A DNA stretch of 64,000 nucleotides from Amphirosellinia nigrospora. Taxonomy: Eukaryota; Ascomycota; Sordariomycetes; Xylariales; Xylariaceae. The position numbers were made by a program, and so were the translations under genes. Position 1 is the stretch's first letter. Each line of letters opens with the position of its first letter. The notes below the pieces were generated by a model, which was not told where the DNA came from, made no database searches, and was given only the letters and a program-made list of their open reading frames with translations. The stretch is taken from the NCBI GenBank assembly GCA_004123355.1, contig SCHM01000008.1:1173501-1237500 (forward strand), read 5' to 3'. Positions 14,145 through 25,619 of the stretch are shown here, piece after piece.

Positions 14145-15269
14145 GTGTATTGATATGATCGGCTAATAGAATGTAGAATGACACATTTGTGGATAGCTCG
14201 ACACATTAAAGGTAGATCGTGTACACATGGTGTATACCACGGTTCCACTTTTCCTCATATAGAGGTACCTAAGTCGACTTCTCGCACTAAAACGCGGATG
14301 CACTATACTATCTAAGGAAGTAGATACCCACTGTAGGTAGGTACCTGTATAGATAAAGTAGATACCTACCTACCCTACCCTACCTAAGTAGCTATAACAA
14401 CGTGATAGGAAATCTGAGATAACAAGGTTATTTTATGTCTTTGTACTTCATTTTCACGTAGATGCCCCTTTATGAACGAAGAAGCTAACACGTCCGCAAT
14501 CATTCAAGCTACATCTGTGTATCAGTCATTAGTGAACTAAGAGCAACGAATAGTCCCGGTCATAAGCTACCCTTCTGTTATCCTTTCAACCCGTCCCCGT
14601 ACCCTATCAGCTTAAGCCCTTCTCTGCAGAAAATATATTGTTTCTGCCGTGTATCGCCGTCATAAGCAGGCTGCTGATAATCAACATCCGAGCCCGGTTG
14701 GTAGGCTGACGCAGGGATTTCGTGTGTGATTTAGGTACCCAGGGTTCAAGTGAAGTGACTCGGCAAATCCATTGACGGGGGGGAGGAATTCTTGGTATAG
14801 GTACCATAGAATGCGAGACATGAATGTTACTGTATATGCATCTTCGCGATGAACTGCCCCTCCCCACGCAGACGGATTGCCTTACTTAAGGACTTCTAGC
14901 GAGCATCTAACAAGGCAACCTTTTCGAGGGGATGTTTTGTCATCGGGCTATCCAGTCGTGCTGCAAATCCGTCAAACGAACCACTGCTAGACATGTAGTG
15001 ATGCCTGTTCTCACAGCGCCCCCCTTCCCTCCCCCAAATAAGCGAAGGGCTTGAACACCAGGTTACCTATAGTATCATCGTACACGCGTATATACATGTT
15101 TATTTGTTATGAAGCCAACGAGTTGTCTATGGAAGCACACTACCCTACATCCTATTTGATCTTCATCACTAACTGTTCTATGGCCCCACGGAACGGTTAT
15201 TCAAAATACGTACGACGAGAACCCAGGGCCATATTTGGTGTTGAGCTCCAAATGCTCCCTTTTCGTTTC
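14145..15269. other. Gene-poor region upstream of COQ9
   Basis: Contains the COQ9 promoter with TACCTA/TAGGTA repeats at 14271-14283 and 14331-14390 (130-250 nt upstream of the start), then about 900 nt with no supported gene. A minus-strand frame at 14607-14867 shows no domain or codon pattern I would trust. Confidence 0.5.
14331..14390. repeat. TAGGTA/TACCTA repeat cluster upstream of COQ9
   Basis: Copies of TAGGTAGGTACC and its complement (CCTACCTACC, CCCTACCTAAG) in about 60 nt, some 190-250 nt upstream of the COQ9 start codon. Confidence 0.8.
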
Positions 15270-15710
15270 TTATAATGCTACCTGCCCAACATCAAGCAGA
15301 CTAACTTGCAGCCATGGGACCCGATAGGCCGTATCCATAGTTCGGTGAGGAAATAGGACGATGGGAGCCAGTTCGTAGGGTACGTAGCGAAACTCCCAAC
15401 CGTGGTACGTCTTGGAATGGATTATGGGGTCACCGTCTTCCTGCCCCTGGTTCCGGCAAGCAGAGTGGCCGGCTGCTGGCTGCATGGCGCTTTCCAGCCG
15501 TCCATGGTCGAGCTTGGTAGTGGCAGCTTCTATATATATTTCATGCTCTCGAAGTAGACCAGGTGGAAATTCTTTTGTAGAGGGCCCCTTGGTGTACGCT
15601 TCACTGATATTTATTCCAAGCAATGCCAATGGAACTTCGATGGCGGCGATTTCTCTGACGGTTGAATGAGGGCGATGTTTATACCAGTCAAGCAAACCCT
15701 TGGACGACAA
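15270..15710 (-). CDS. Hypothetical protein, possible gene remnant
   Basis: An uninterrupted 146-residue frame in an otherwise gene-poor, A+T-rich stretch. I do not recognise it. It contains a plausible globular segment (IAAIEVPLALLGINISEAY, then GLLREHEIYIEAATTKLDHG) and ends with YRVPWLQVSLLDVGQVAL. It has no signal peptide, no membrane segment and no known motif. The ATG at 15710 is only the first Met in the frame; an upstream exon could exist. It could be the tail of a larger protein, a decayed gene or chance; the mix of hydrophobic and charged residues makes pure chance less likely. Confidence 0.3.
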   Translation of the reverse strand: MSSKGLLDWYKHRPHSTVREIAAIEVPLALLGINISEAYTKGPSTKEFPPGLLREHEIYIEAATTKLDHGRLESAMQPAAGHSACRNQGQEDGDPIIHSKTYHGWEFRYVPYELAPIVLFPHRTMDTAYRVPWLQVSLLDVGQVAL

Positions 15711-17860
15711 GGAATTTGATCGCCCCGTGGTGGTAAGATTACCATCATCTTGGTAGTCTGTAGAACGGCTGACGTGCTCATGCTGTCTGCTATCGTTCGT
15801 AACGCCGAATGTTGGGCTGGAGGGTGTAATGAGGAGTGTACTCGACGGAGTCCCTTCAGCTCACATCGGATAAGATGCCGTCTGTGACCGCCATACTTTG
15901 GGCCTCCTGCGAGGATATTATTGCCTTGCCGCAGCTATCGCGCGTAATTAATTATGTAGTATATATAGCGCAGGCCGAGGCAACTCCTCGCAGGACAGCT
16001 ATACAACCAGTATCTGTACCACCTATAGACAACCTTACTTCTTGCTGTTCCAGTACTCCGAGCATTCTCCCACTGTGTTTGAATTTCCGCTTTGTTTAAA
16101 TTCCGTAGAACGGGGCTCTAAGATATTACCTCGAGGTAGTAGGGACTCTGGGGAATCTGGCGCCTGCGTTCAGCACTATCTGATCCCCATAATCTCTCAC
16201 TCCAGTGTCACGACAGGGCCCCGGGGCATTACTAGAAAGCGGCCATGGACATAGGTATCATTGCCACGACTGTGTTCCAATATTTATCACATCCTGCGGA
16301 CCCGAACCAGCCTCTTAATTATGTTACTGCAATGCCAACTGGTTTAAAAGCTCTCATATCCACAGCCTAATAAGATACAAGAAAGTCTATGTCCCAGAAG
16401 TGCACCTCGTATTGGTTTTTTCTTTCTTACACGAATTGTATAACCGAAAGGAGGTCAGTTTAACGACCATGTAGCAAAGACTAGGCTACACAATACATTT
16501 GATAAGGGGGCATTAAACACAAGTATATGAGACGTGAATAGTGTCAATATTCTAATCCACCTACTACGCATTCAAATGACGACGAATGGAATACATCCTA
16601 CTCGTGATAATTGATGTCACAAGTCCAGTACACGTATAGTCAACTGCAGACAGTCAAGTGCTCGACTTGACAACGTTCTGCCTTTTGTGGTGTTGTGGTA
16701 TAGTGTGTAGTTCTATATCATGACAATTGATCTTAGCATCCACGGTTTCTTGGGCAATGAACTACTCCACTGGAGAGACAAGTTACTAATAAAATAGTAA
16801 CATTGCATCGAATAGAACCATTTTCGGAAGTAATTCATCGGTCGAACCTCATACTTTGACAAACTAACTACAGCTCGATAAGCAGAATGGTCCAATTAGT
16901 TAGGCTGTACAATAAGGTATATTCTATGCCATTACCGATGATTGTACTGGGTGGCTTAGTGTTAGCAATGCTCCCGTGATGGGTGCCTATAGACTAGCTT
17001 GCCCGAACTTCTGTTGAGATGTCTCGTGTACTATACGGCGCGAATACTGTACGTCGAACTTGCCTAGTAAACACGGAAGTGCTAAGAAATCAAAGGTATA
17101 TGTTAGGTTGTAAATCATTGTGCTAATGTCGTCTTTAGATTAACCATGTTACTTCTATTACAAAAGAAGGCATTCATGTAATTCTATCAAGATCTAAATG
17201 TGGATTGTCACGCTTTTCTTGCTTTCAAACATGATGACATGGCGTAAACAACCTATTCAATTCATTTCGCAACCCGCCCTCTGTGATCGAGTGTTAATGA
17301 TAGGTAGTTCCCGTACTCTTGAACCTAAAAGTTTCCATGTAATATCCTCGGCTTATCATTTCTTGACGTCAAGTTGGCCCTTCGGTGATATACAATTAAG
17401 CTATGTCTCATCTGCATGCGATATTTGCATTTGTCTACTCCGAGAGGGGTCAAACCTAGATACCTATATGCCTGATAAAATGTAAGCTCGGGTAACTACT
17501 ACAAGGTACCTGGGTACCCTGGGTAGACAGTTAGCATGAGTATGGCACAAAAATAGGTGCAACAATGTAAACGATAAGGAGGTTCACATAGGATATAGAA
17601 TACCTACATAGGTACCCTCCATTAATTGAAGTGAGACATGCGGGTCCTGAATCTGCAAGATGGTTGAACTGCTTTATGTTGGGAACCTCACCGGTATAGA
17701 GGTTAATAGGCCAGTTTTGGCGTCTCGCTTGGTATTCCGGCTTTCCATTTGTTGACTTGTGAAGCTACCCATGTGCAGCTGGATCCAAGGTCGTAGTCAT
17801 ACTGCGTGCATGCGTCTTAGGTACCGGAGTATCCAATCCACCCCACTGGCGAAGTGGGCA
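15711..17860. other. A+T-enriched region with no recognisable gene
   Basis: Roughly 2.1 kb, visibly richer in A+T than the flanking genes (most marked at 16260-17480), with frequent stops in all frames. It may be a decayed repeat or simply spacer; no terminal repeat, transposase-like or reverse-transcriptase-like segment is readable. Single TACC/GGTA elements sit near 17508-17524 and 17605-17620. Confidence 0.4.
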
Positions 17861-17863
17861 GCT

Positions 17864-17926
17864 GTAGGTACCTAGGTAGGTAGGTATACCTTAGGTAGGT
17901 AGCCTAGCCTAGCCTAGCCTAGGTAG
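17864..17926. repeat. TAGGTA / AGCCT repeat cluster
   Basis: GGTACCTAGGTAGGTAGGTA followed by TTAGGTAGGTAGCC and four tandem AGCCT units ending CTAGGTAG. A compound form of the window's TAGGTA family. Confidence 0.85.
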
Positions 17927-18969
17927 TGTATCGTCGGTGGGGTGCCTGAGCACTAGCCTGAGCTCGACTGGTCCCTTGAGGTGTCCACATCCGCCACTTG
18001 CATGTCTACTTACTTACTCTACCTACCTTCTACCTGCTCCGTAACCTACAGCACGCTGGAGTTTCCCGCCCGGCCATCTCGTCAAATTTCACGCATTTCC
18101 GCTTTTGCCAGGCTGCATCATCCTGCGACAAGGCAAAAAGCCCGTTCCGGTCTGGAGTTGGAGTCTAGACCAGCACTGTACTAACAGGAACCGACGCGTC
18201 CTACTTGCATACTGCTAACTACTACCCCTACGCAGTTTCGTTCCATCCTCTTGCGCGAGCGCGTGTGCCAGCCTGACGAGAGACAAGTCCTGACAGGATA
18301 AGACACTTTTATAATCTGCCATTACGGAGAGAACGAGACACGAGAGCAACCTAAACCAGCCAGCCGCGAGCCTAGGTCAACATACCTAAGCCAAAGCCAA
18401 AACCAAAGCCGAAGCTAAAGCCACCTCTACCTTTAGCAGGTGGTTTGAGGTTCGCTCCGACTCACTGGCCGACGTGGCGTGACCGACCTCTCCCACCCAC
18501 AACCATACTACCTACCTACTTGTTTACTCCGTCTGCTGTTACCTGGCTAAGCCTACGACAGACAAGGTGTTCGTTGCTCAGTCGCTCATTTCCCTTCCCA
18601 TTGGAGCATCACGCATCCCAAACAGAGCGTGGAAGAGTCGTGTACAACCTCTCTCTTCTAGTCCGTGTCCTACGGTACCTCATCGTCACTACTTCTACCC
18701 AGCGCACCATCTTGGTGCCTTGCTAGGTTGCCTCTTCAGGTATGTGCAACTTCTTACCTTACCTACCACCACTGCTACTCCGTCCAGGTGTACCGAACGG
18801 CCTTGCTTGAGGTCGCATATGCGCCTGGCCCTCCACCTTGTTCTGCATGATCCATGAACGCCCTCATCCATTGCACGCGCTAGCACGCATTCACATGTAT
18901 ACACATCACATATCCATCCACACGCGTTGCGCGTCTTTAGCTTTTGCGGACCTCTGGAAGCTACCGTCA

Positions 18970-19004
<35 letters not shown>

Positions 19005-19702
19005 TTCTTCTTCTTCTTCCTGTCCTGTTCTCTCTTATCCCAGCATCCAGTCCAACCTCCACCCGCCTCCCTCCGCCTTCCATGTACTACATGCAGCCGG
19101 CTAGCCTCGTTGTGTGCTGAGCCGTTGCGTGTGCTCGTGTTGTGCGTTCCCCGAGTTTTCCTCGCCCGGCTCCCCTCCCCTCTCGGGTCATGGCACAAAG
19201 CCTTGACTTACTCTAGGCTGCCAGTCTTACTGGCTGTTGCTGCTGTTGGCACCAGGCTGGATAGCCCCCAATGCAGATACGCAGAGACATGATGGACCAC
19301 ACTATGCACAGGGCATGGCGGCGCACTATTGTTGCTTTCATAACGCAGTCGGCGCACACGGCTCTTTCATGCATCCCTTCAAGGTACCCTTGGTACCTAC
19401 CCTACCGGCTCCAGCACAACCACAGCACAGAAGAAGCCCTGTCCGGGATTGTCCCATCCTATCCTGTACTGGTTTCTCGCCCATTCCCAGTCCTTCCCCA
19501 ACACCCGCATAATGACCGACTCCTTGTCATTTCTGAATGCTCACTCACCCCTCCGTATAGATTACACAGCCCGAGCGCCGCTGCTATTGGTGCTCATATC
19601 CCAAAGTCCTGTACTGTTTAGGGAAAAGAAAAGAAAAAATTTTCCTCTTTTCGAAGGGCAGCGAAGTAGGACAAAAGGTTATACCCTACCAACCTTGCTA
19701 CC
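17927..19702. promoter_or_regulatory. Pyrimidine-rich promoter/leader of the Gbp2-like gene
   Basis: About 1.8 kb of C/T-rich plus-strand sequence leading to the ATGG start exon. Short frames are scattered through it, none with codon structure or domains suggesting a gene. It holds AAGCC(A) repeats at about 18393-18422 and the CAT/CTT microsatellite. The composition looks like a long TC-rich promoter plus 5' UTR. The transcription start is not visible. Confidence 0.45.
18972..19019. repeat. (TCA)n/(TCT)n microsatellite
   Basis: About eleven TCA repeats followed directly by about five TCT repeats. On the minus strand this makes an artificial run of Met and Lys codons, so frames crossing it should be ignored. 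Confidence 0.9.
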
Positions 19703-22700
19703 ATGGGTAAGTCTCGCATTGCTCTCTTGCGCAACTGTTTTATCCATCCCTTTCCATTGTTCGCTCTGCATCGGATTATCGACCGACTGCCGTGCCCATT
19801 ACGCATCTATCCTTTCGGTATTGTTTACAATCGTGTTCCCTACCTATGGCCCCCCCCCCCCCCCAGCTCCTCAAGCAGCCTGATTTGACCCATCTCACGC
19901 CGAAGACATAGTTGTGTATAGTGCCCGTTCTTCTCTCCTGCATATCTCCTTGCCTCCCTCTCCATTTCGCATCCAGAAGCTATAAACGTACACGTACATA
20001 CCAGCCTACATATTCCTCCTGCACTCACATACACAGGCCCCGTTGTTAATCCTGCCCTACCTGGCCATCAACCTAGCACAGGCTGGCTTCCCACCAATCC
20101 CCTCTTCCCCTAGCCGCATGTTTAGGGAATGCGAAATCAATTGCCTGCCTTTTGACGTGTTACTACTTCGGCCTACCATTCATTGCGTACGCATTACTGG
20201 CGTTTGCCGTGGTAGCAGCGCCACTTCACCACCGTATTACCCGCTCCCTTCCTGCCCAATCAGCACCTCTCGCTCTACTTTCCGCGATGCCTGCCCAGTC
20301 ACGCCGGTTGTCTTATACCTATTGGTAGTTACTCTACACGTACACCTCGCCTCTCCTTCTTATACACAGCTATCTCCTCATTTCCCCGCGCACCACTTGA
20401 ACCCTTCCCCCCTTCCCGATCCACTAACGGGCGTGACCTTCTTGATCCCCGTATGCAAGCACGGCCCGCGAGATTGACAGCGCCTTTGTTCTTCTCACCT
20501 ACTTGGAATAACCGTTTCAACTTCTTCGTATCCTTGACAATTTCCCTCGTGCTTTGCTTTTAAAACTCAATTTCTAACCTGGCAATCCCAACAGCGGACT
20601 CCGGAGATACCTACCGACCAGTAAGTTATTCTCTTTGTTTAAGAACACCAATTATACCTAGTATCGTTGTTATATGACCTATACCCGGGCCACGGTACAA
20701 GTGCCGGCAGTGCCGGAGTCAAAACTCTAAATGAGATGCGACTACCCCACTTGCCGCCGAGTCCCTGTGTCGTGAGGCATTGGGTTTCGCTTTTGCGCCT
20801 ACCCCAGCTTCGAGGACCAGATTGGCAGTGTGGGTGCTGGGCCGACTGAGGGAACAAATAATAAGCAAGAACGACGTTTGCTGGGGTATCAACGGCGCGC
20901 GGTTGCTGTCTTCTTCCTTCTGGCTTTCAGTAGTTCGCTTGTCAAATCCAGCCACCACCATCATGCTAAGGCAAAGACAACTCCCTGTTTTCGTGCATAG
21001 TCAGTAGAAGCTGCTTATTTCACATGGTCTTGGATCGCTGCATCAACACTCGAATCGTAATTTGGTGGAAGCATCTCTTTGGATGATACTGGCGATATAC
21101 TGATGCTCGGCTGTAGCGTGAAAGATCTCGCTCGCCCCGTCGTGGCCGATCTAGGAGTCCAGGACGCTCCGGTCGACGTCGATCCTACACTCCACGGAGC
21201 CGGTCTAGAAGCCGGGACGAATATCGTAGAGCAGATAGACGCTCGCGTTCTCCCATGACTGGCGCTGGAGCCCCGGCTGGAGGACCTGGCTCGGGATCGG
21301 GATTTGGGGCCGCTCCTCAGCGATCATTCGAAGAGCGTGCCGCAGCACGCGAGCAGATGATGAGCAACATTCGGGATGCCTCACAGCAGGACCGTCGTGT
21401 CTATGTTGGCAATCTTTCATATGATGTGAAATGGCATCATCTTAAGGATTTTATGCGACAGGGTAAGTTGCTCATCCACGAAGCGTTACTGGCCATGCCG
21501 ACATATGTAACTAATAATCATGCAATACTTTAGCTGGAGAGGTTCTCTTCGCCGATGTCTTACAGCTTCCGAATGGAATGTCGAAGGTGGGCTTTTACAC
21601 GTGATTCATGGCTGGTTTTCTTTTGGTTTTTCCTCCTCTGGCCTTTGTTGGGATTGATGGATTGACGGGTTGGGACCTTTGTCCATGGGTTCATGTAGGG
21701 ATGCGGGTAAGTGACTTATTTGTGCCGCTCGACCAATCTCGGGTCAGCCGGATGATTGACGTTTGGACCTAACTTCTGTTGCAGAATTGTGGAATATGCT
21801 ACAAGGGAGCAAGCGCAAACGGCCGTGGCCACTCTCAGCAACCAAAACTTGATGGGCCGACTGGTCTATGTACGCGAAGTAAGACTACTCCAAGTCAGAA
21901 CTGATTGAATATCGTGCTGAGGATGGTAACAGGACCGGGAGGCGGAACCACGGTTCATCGGAGCGACCGGAGGCCGCGGTGGCTTCGGCGGTGGTATGCA
22001 AGGTGGTTATGGTGGTGGTGGTGGCGGCGGCGGCGGCAGCGGCGGCGGCGGTGGTGGTGGTTATGGTGGTAGCATGGGTGGCGGTATGAGCGGTGGTAAT
22101 CGCCAGCTCTACATCTCTAACGTTTGTCTTTCCTCTTTCCTTGAGCCGTGCCCACTTTGATTAAGCCTAGTATTAACCGCATTGACAGCTTCCATATACC
22201 GTGGGTTGGCAAGATCTTAAAGATTTATTCCGCCAAGCAGGTTCGTTTCTACCCTCACCCTCTAGACCCTCTGGATGACTAAATAATATAGCTCGAAACG
22301 GCGCAGTGATTCGTGCTGATGTTCATCTCGGCCCCGACGGTCGACCCAAAGGCTCTGGAATCGTCATGTTCGAGTCTGCGGATGATGCTCGTAGCGCTAT
22401 CCAACAATTCAACGGATTCGAATGGCAAGGCCGCATGCTCGAAGTCCGTGAGGACCGCTTTGCTAATGCCGGGGGTGGTGGATACGGCAGAGGCGGCTTT
22501 GGCGGCGGCAGGGGTAGTTTCGGTGGTTATGGTGGTCGTGGAGGATTCGGAGGCGGCCGTGGTGGATTTGGGGGTTATGGAAGCCGTGGTGGTTATGGTG
22601 GCGGTGGCGGTGGTGCCGGAGGCGGAGGACCTTACGACCAAAACGCTACCCCTGCTGCTGCTGCGGCGCCGAATCCCTTCACTGATTACGCCACATCCGG

Positions 22701-23083
22701 CACTGAACCAAGCGACGTCATCTATGTCCGCAACGTAAGTCCTTGCGTAGCCCCTCAACGTTACATTCGCTCAACTTTGTGCTAATCGTTGTTTATAGCT
22801 TCCATGGTCCACTAGCAACGAAGATCTAGTCGAATTGTTCACGACCATCGGAAAGGTTGACCAAGCTGAGATCCAGTATGAGCCAAGTGGACGTTCCCGA
22901 GGAACTGGTGTTGTTCGTTTTGACAGTCAGACAACCGCCGAGACGTCGATTACCAAGTTCCAGGGCTACCAATATGGAGGCCGCCCACTTGGCTTGAGCT
23001 ATGTCAAGTACATCACCCCGGGCGGCGGCGACAGCATGGACACGGACGCTCATGGAGGCCTTTCTCAGGAGCAGATGATGTAG
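19703..23083 (+). CDS. Triple-RRM mRNA-binding protein, Gbp2/Hrb1-like
   Basis: Nuclear SR/RGG-type mRNA-binding protein; yeast Gbp2/Hrb1 couple splicing quality control to mRNA export. Ten exons: 19703-19706, 20595-20620, 21117-21462, 21534-21586, 21699-21706, 21785-21878, 21933-22121, 22189-22240, 22292-22734 and 22799-23083, exactly 1500 nt, 499 residues. The N-terminus is [10 protein letters not shown] followed by an RS-rich tract. RRM1 has [20 protein letters not shown] and RNP1 KGCGIVEY; a Gly-rich linker follows. RRM2 has RQLYISN and [10 protein letters not shown], then an RGG/YGG-rich linker. RRM3 has DVIYVRN and [10 protein letters not shown]. The start codon is split by an 888-nt intron (ATGG then CGGACTCC), and the fifth exon is only 8 nt, supplying GC of KGCGIVEY. 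The frame is intact throughout. The remote first exon is inferred from phase and donor quality; RRM exons are firm. Confidence 0.88.
19850..19864. repeat. Poly-C tract in the first intron of the Gbp2-like gene
   Basis: Fifteen consecutive C in the 888-nt first intron; the exact length is likely to be unreliable. Confidence 0.85.
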
Positions 23084-24678
23084 TACCCTTAACATTTGTC
23101 TCACCTTCAAGCCTTGAGGAGGCGGTGTTCGTTCTTTTCAGGCCCTCTGAGACTTGCTCCCTCCTGCCACAATCATCTGTGTATTACCGTACCCGTCCTC
23201 TTTTCATTGTCGTTTCCCCGGGTCTTTTTATTAGGCAACACTCTGTCGACTCGTCCGTTGTTGTGACCAGGTGTGATCAAGACAGTCACGGCCATATGCC
23301 AAGATTCCCGGGGTGTGCAGCGCTTTCACCGCTATGTAACTGGATGAAGTGGAAAAGGCGCACCTGTTTACAATATTGACTTGGGGACCAACTGGGTTTA
23401 CATCATCGAGACTCTGGCGGCCGGGGCTTTGCTGGCATTCTAAAATTGTTCTTTTTCTGGTTCTTTTTTTCTAATTAGGTTAAGCCGTTGTTAGCAACCT
23501 GACACAACATAAGAGTTGGCGGTTCAGCGCGGCATAATGGGCAAATGATGCACCTTAGCTAGATTGTATGTCGAATAGCATCTTATTCCCCTAGACATGT
23601 CGGTTAGTCTTTTGGTGTGTACGTTGCGTATTTTTATGGACAAGGGAAACATACGCGTTAGAAACAAGCGACAGACATTTAGTGTCCAGCAGTATAGTTA
23701 TGGCGTCTGACGTGGTTTAAAGTTTGTTCCTTGGCCTGCTAGTTTGTATAACCTGACGATGCGGGATGGCAAGTGATGGCAAGCTGTGGAATGCGATGGG
23801 CTCAGTTCACAGGTCGAGTCGAAGACTAAGCTTAGTATCGTAGAACTGTCCACCTCTCGGTCAGGTCACATGTCTGCTGGTCGTTCGTCAACCATTCGTT
23901 TCGTGTTCCTCCATCTGCATGGTTGTCTGTTGTCAGAGGTCAGATGACTTCGCCCTTAGGCTCGAGACATAGGCTTGACAAACACGGATGCTGAGTTGGC
24001 GCCTTTAGTGTGACCTATCTTGCTCCCGCGAGCGGAACTCCCTGGTGAATAGAGGTGGGATCCGTCCTGTCTATATATTCCAAGAGATTCCTCGTTGAAG
24101 TAGGATAATAACGAGTGGATAATAAACCATCTCTCAACTTTCTTCTGCTTCGTGGCTGGTAGGAGACTGAACTGCCCTTATTACCCCGAATAAAGGGTCC
24201 GCCGTAAGAACTTTGTAGTTGTGAGTCCTTCTGCTTCCTCTAATGTCTGTGCAATCTTCGTGTTCACCCTAAAGATCTACTTGCTTCCTTAGAGTAGATA
24301 TTATCCTTAGTTCGTCTGTTAATGTGATGTAGATACTATACAATCCATATCAATAAAGCATCAAGACCTAGCTACGGTCCAACTAGAATATTATACAATT
24401 CTCTGCTATGAGCTACTTGGTTCAACCGCTTCTCACCGCCAGGCGCCCTCAAACTCGTGTCCTAGGGCCTGTGTTCCTCCATCACGGCAACCCGAGCCAG
24501 GGCACAACTACGGTCTTGGTCACCTAACTATCCTTTCAGTCTACAGAGGCACGAAAAACCAACACGCTAACAGCGCGGAAGGAAAAAGTGTATATAGAAA
24601 TAAAAGGATAGCCCCCCCCCTTCTTTTCCCAACAAAAAATACACGGGATAGACCACCGCAAGAGGAGCCGGAACAAGC
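23084..24678. other. 3' region of the Gbp2-like gene and spacer
   Basis: About 1.6 kb with no supported gene. The first few hundred bases are probably 3' UTR. A C run at 24611-24620 lies about 60 nt before the next start codon. Confidence 0.5.
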
Positions 24679-24990
24679 ATGTGCGAGTTACACCGCCAGA
24701 AGTGCGTAGGCTGCAAACTCGTTTATACGACACATGCGAAGCTCCCGGGGTGCGAAAGCGACGACCCCAACGCGATCTGCCGGTCTTCGCTATGCGTATG
24801 GTTGAGCGACCCGAAGAAACCGACCTGGACCGAATGCCGCGCGTGTCGGGACGAGAGAGAAAGGCGTGAGGAGGAGGAAGAAGAACAGAGGCAGAAGTGG
24901 CGCGACGAGCAGAGGAGGAGAGAGGTCGAGCAGCAGAGGCGGGACAAGGGAAATGATGGCAAGAGTCGAGACGAGACTTCTGCTTCTTAA
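24679..24990 (+). CDS. Small Cys-rich protein with charged coiled-coil tail
   Basis: An uninterrupted 103-residue frame. The first 56 residues hold eight Cys and one early His (CELHRQKCVGC near the N-terminus, then single Cys at about 25, 34 and 39, and CRAC at 53-56), an arrangement that could bind zinc. The rest is a highly charged Glu/Arg/Gln helix (RRREVEQQRR) predicted to be coiled coil, ending in a short polar tail. No signal peptide, so unlike a secreted effector. I do not recognise the family. The contrast between an ordered Cys-rich head and a low-complexity tail, and an ATG at the head of the motif, favour a real gene. Confidence 0.55.
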   Translation: MCELHRQKCVGCKLVYTTHAKLPGCESDDPNAICRSSLCVWLSDPKKPTWTECRACRDERERREEEEEEQRQKWRDEQRRREVEQQRRDKGNDGKSRDETSAS

Positions 24991-25619
24991 GCTTGGTAGT
25001 GTGCGCAGTGAATAAGACAGAGGGATGTGCAGGGAGGGAGCTATTTAGATGGCTAACGGACCTAGCTAGGGGGCTTAGGTCAGGCTTAGGTCTCAGTCAT
25101 AGATGTCCTCTGCGTGTTGCTATGGCATGGGTGATATGTAGTTCTTCATTTCCTACTTCGGCATTCTATCCTCTTCAAGTCTTCAAAGGTGAGCTGCTAG
25201 CAATTCCGATAGCATCATTGTGTGCCAACCTAGTCAAGAATAGGATGGCCAAGCAGCTATCGCTCACGACTCACTCGCGTCCAAGCGACTGGTTCTGGCA
25301 TACAGCATACGCGGTTAACAAAAAATGGTTCGCTCAGCTTGACATGGTATGGCCATGATTCCGCACGGCGAAGTGGGGCTGTGACGGACAACACTCCCTT
25401 TCCTTTCCCCTTTCCTTTCCCCTTCCCCCACCTTTCAGTCATCAGTACAGAGATGACCCATGCCGATGAGGGCATTTGCTCGGGGTGACGTGAGTGACAG
25501 TGTCTTCGGCGAGTGATATGGCCCATATCACGTCGCAGATGAATGGACGACATGCGACTTTTGTGTGAAGCGGTGTGTAGATGGAGTGTCGTGGTTTGTG
25601 GGCGCGCGCTACCCGGGCG
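24991..25619. other. Intergenic region
   Basis: About 630 nt between the Cys-rich protein and the SRP14 stop. A CCTTT-type pyrimidine repeat lies at about 25398-25435. No gene seen. Confidence 0.5.

Noticed and set aside
18695-19198. 167-residue minus-strand frame with a poly-Met and poly-Lys run
   Set aside because: Created by reading the TCA/TCT microsatellite on the other strand; no flanking protein-like sequence.
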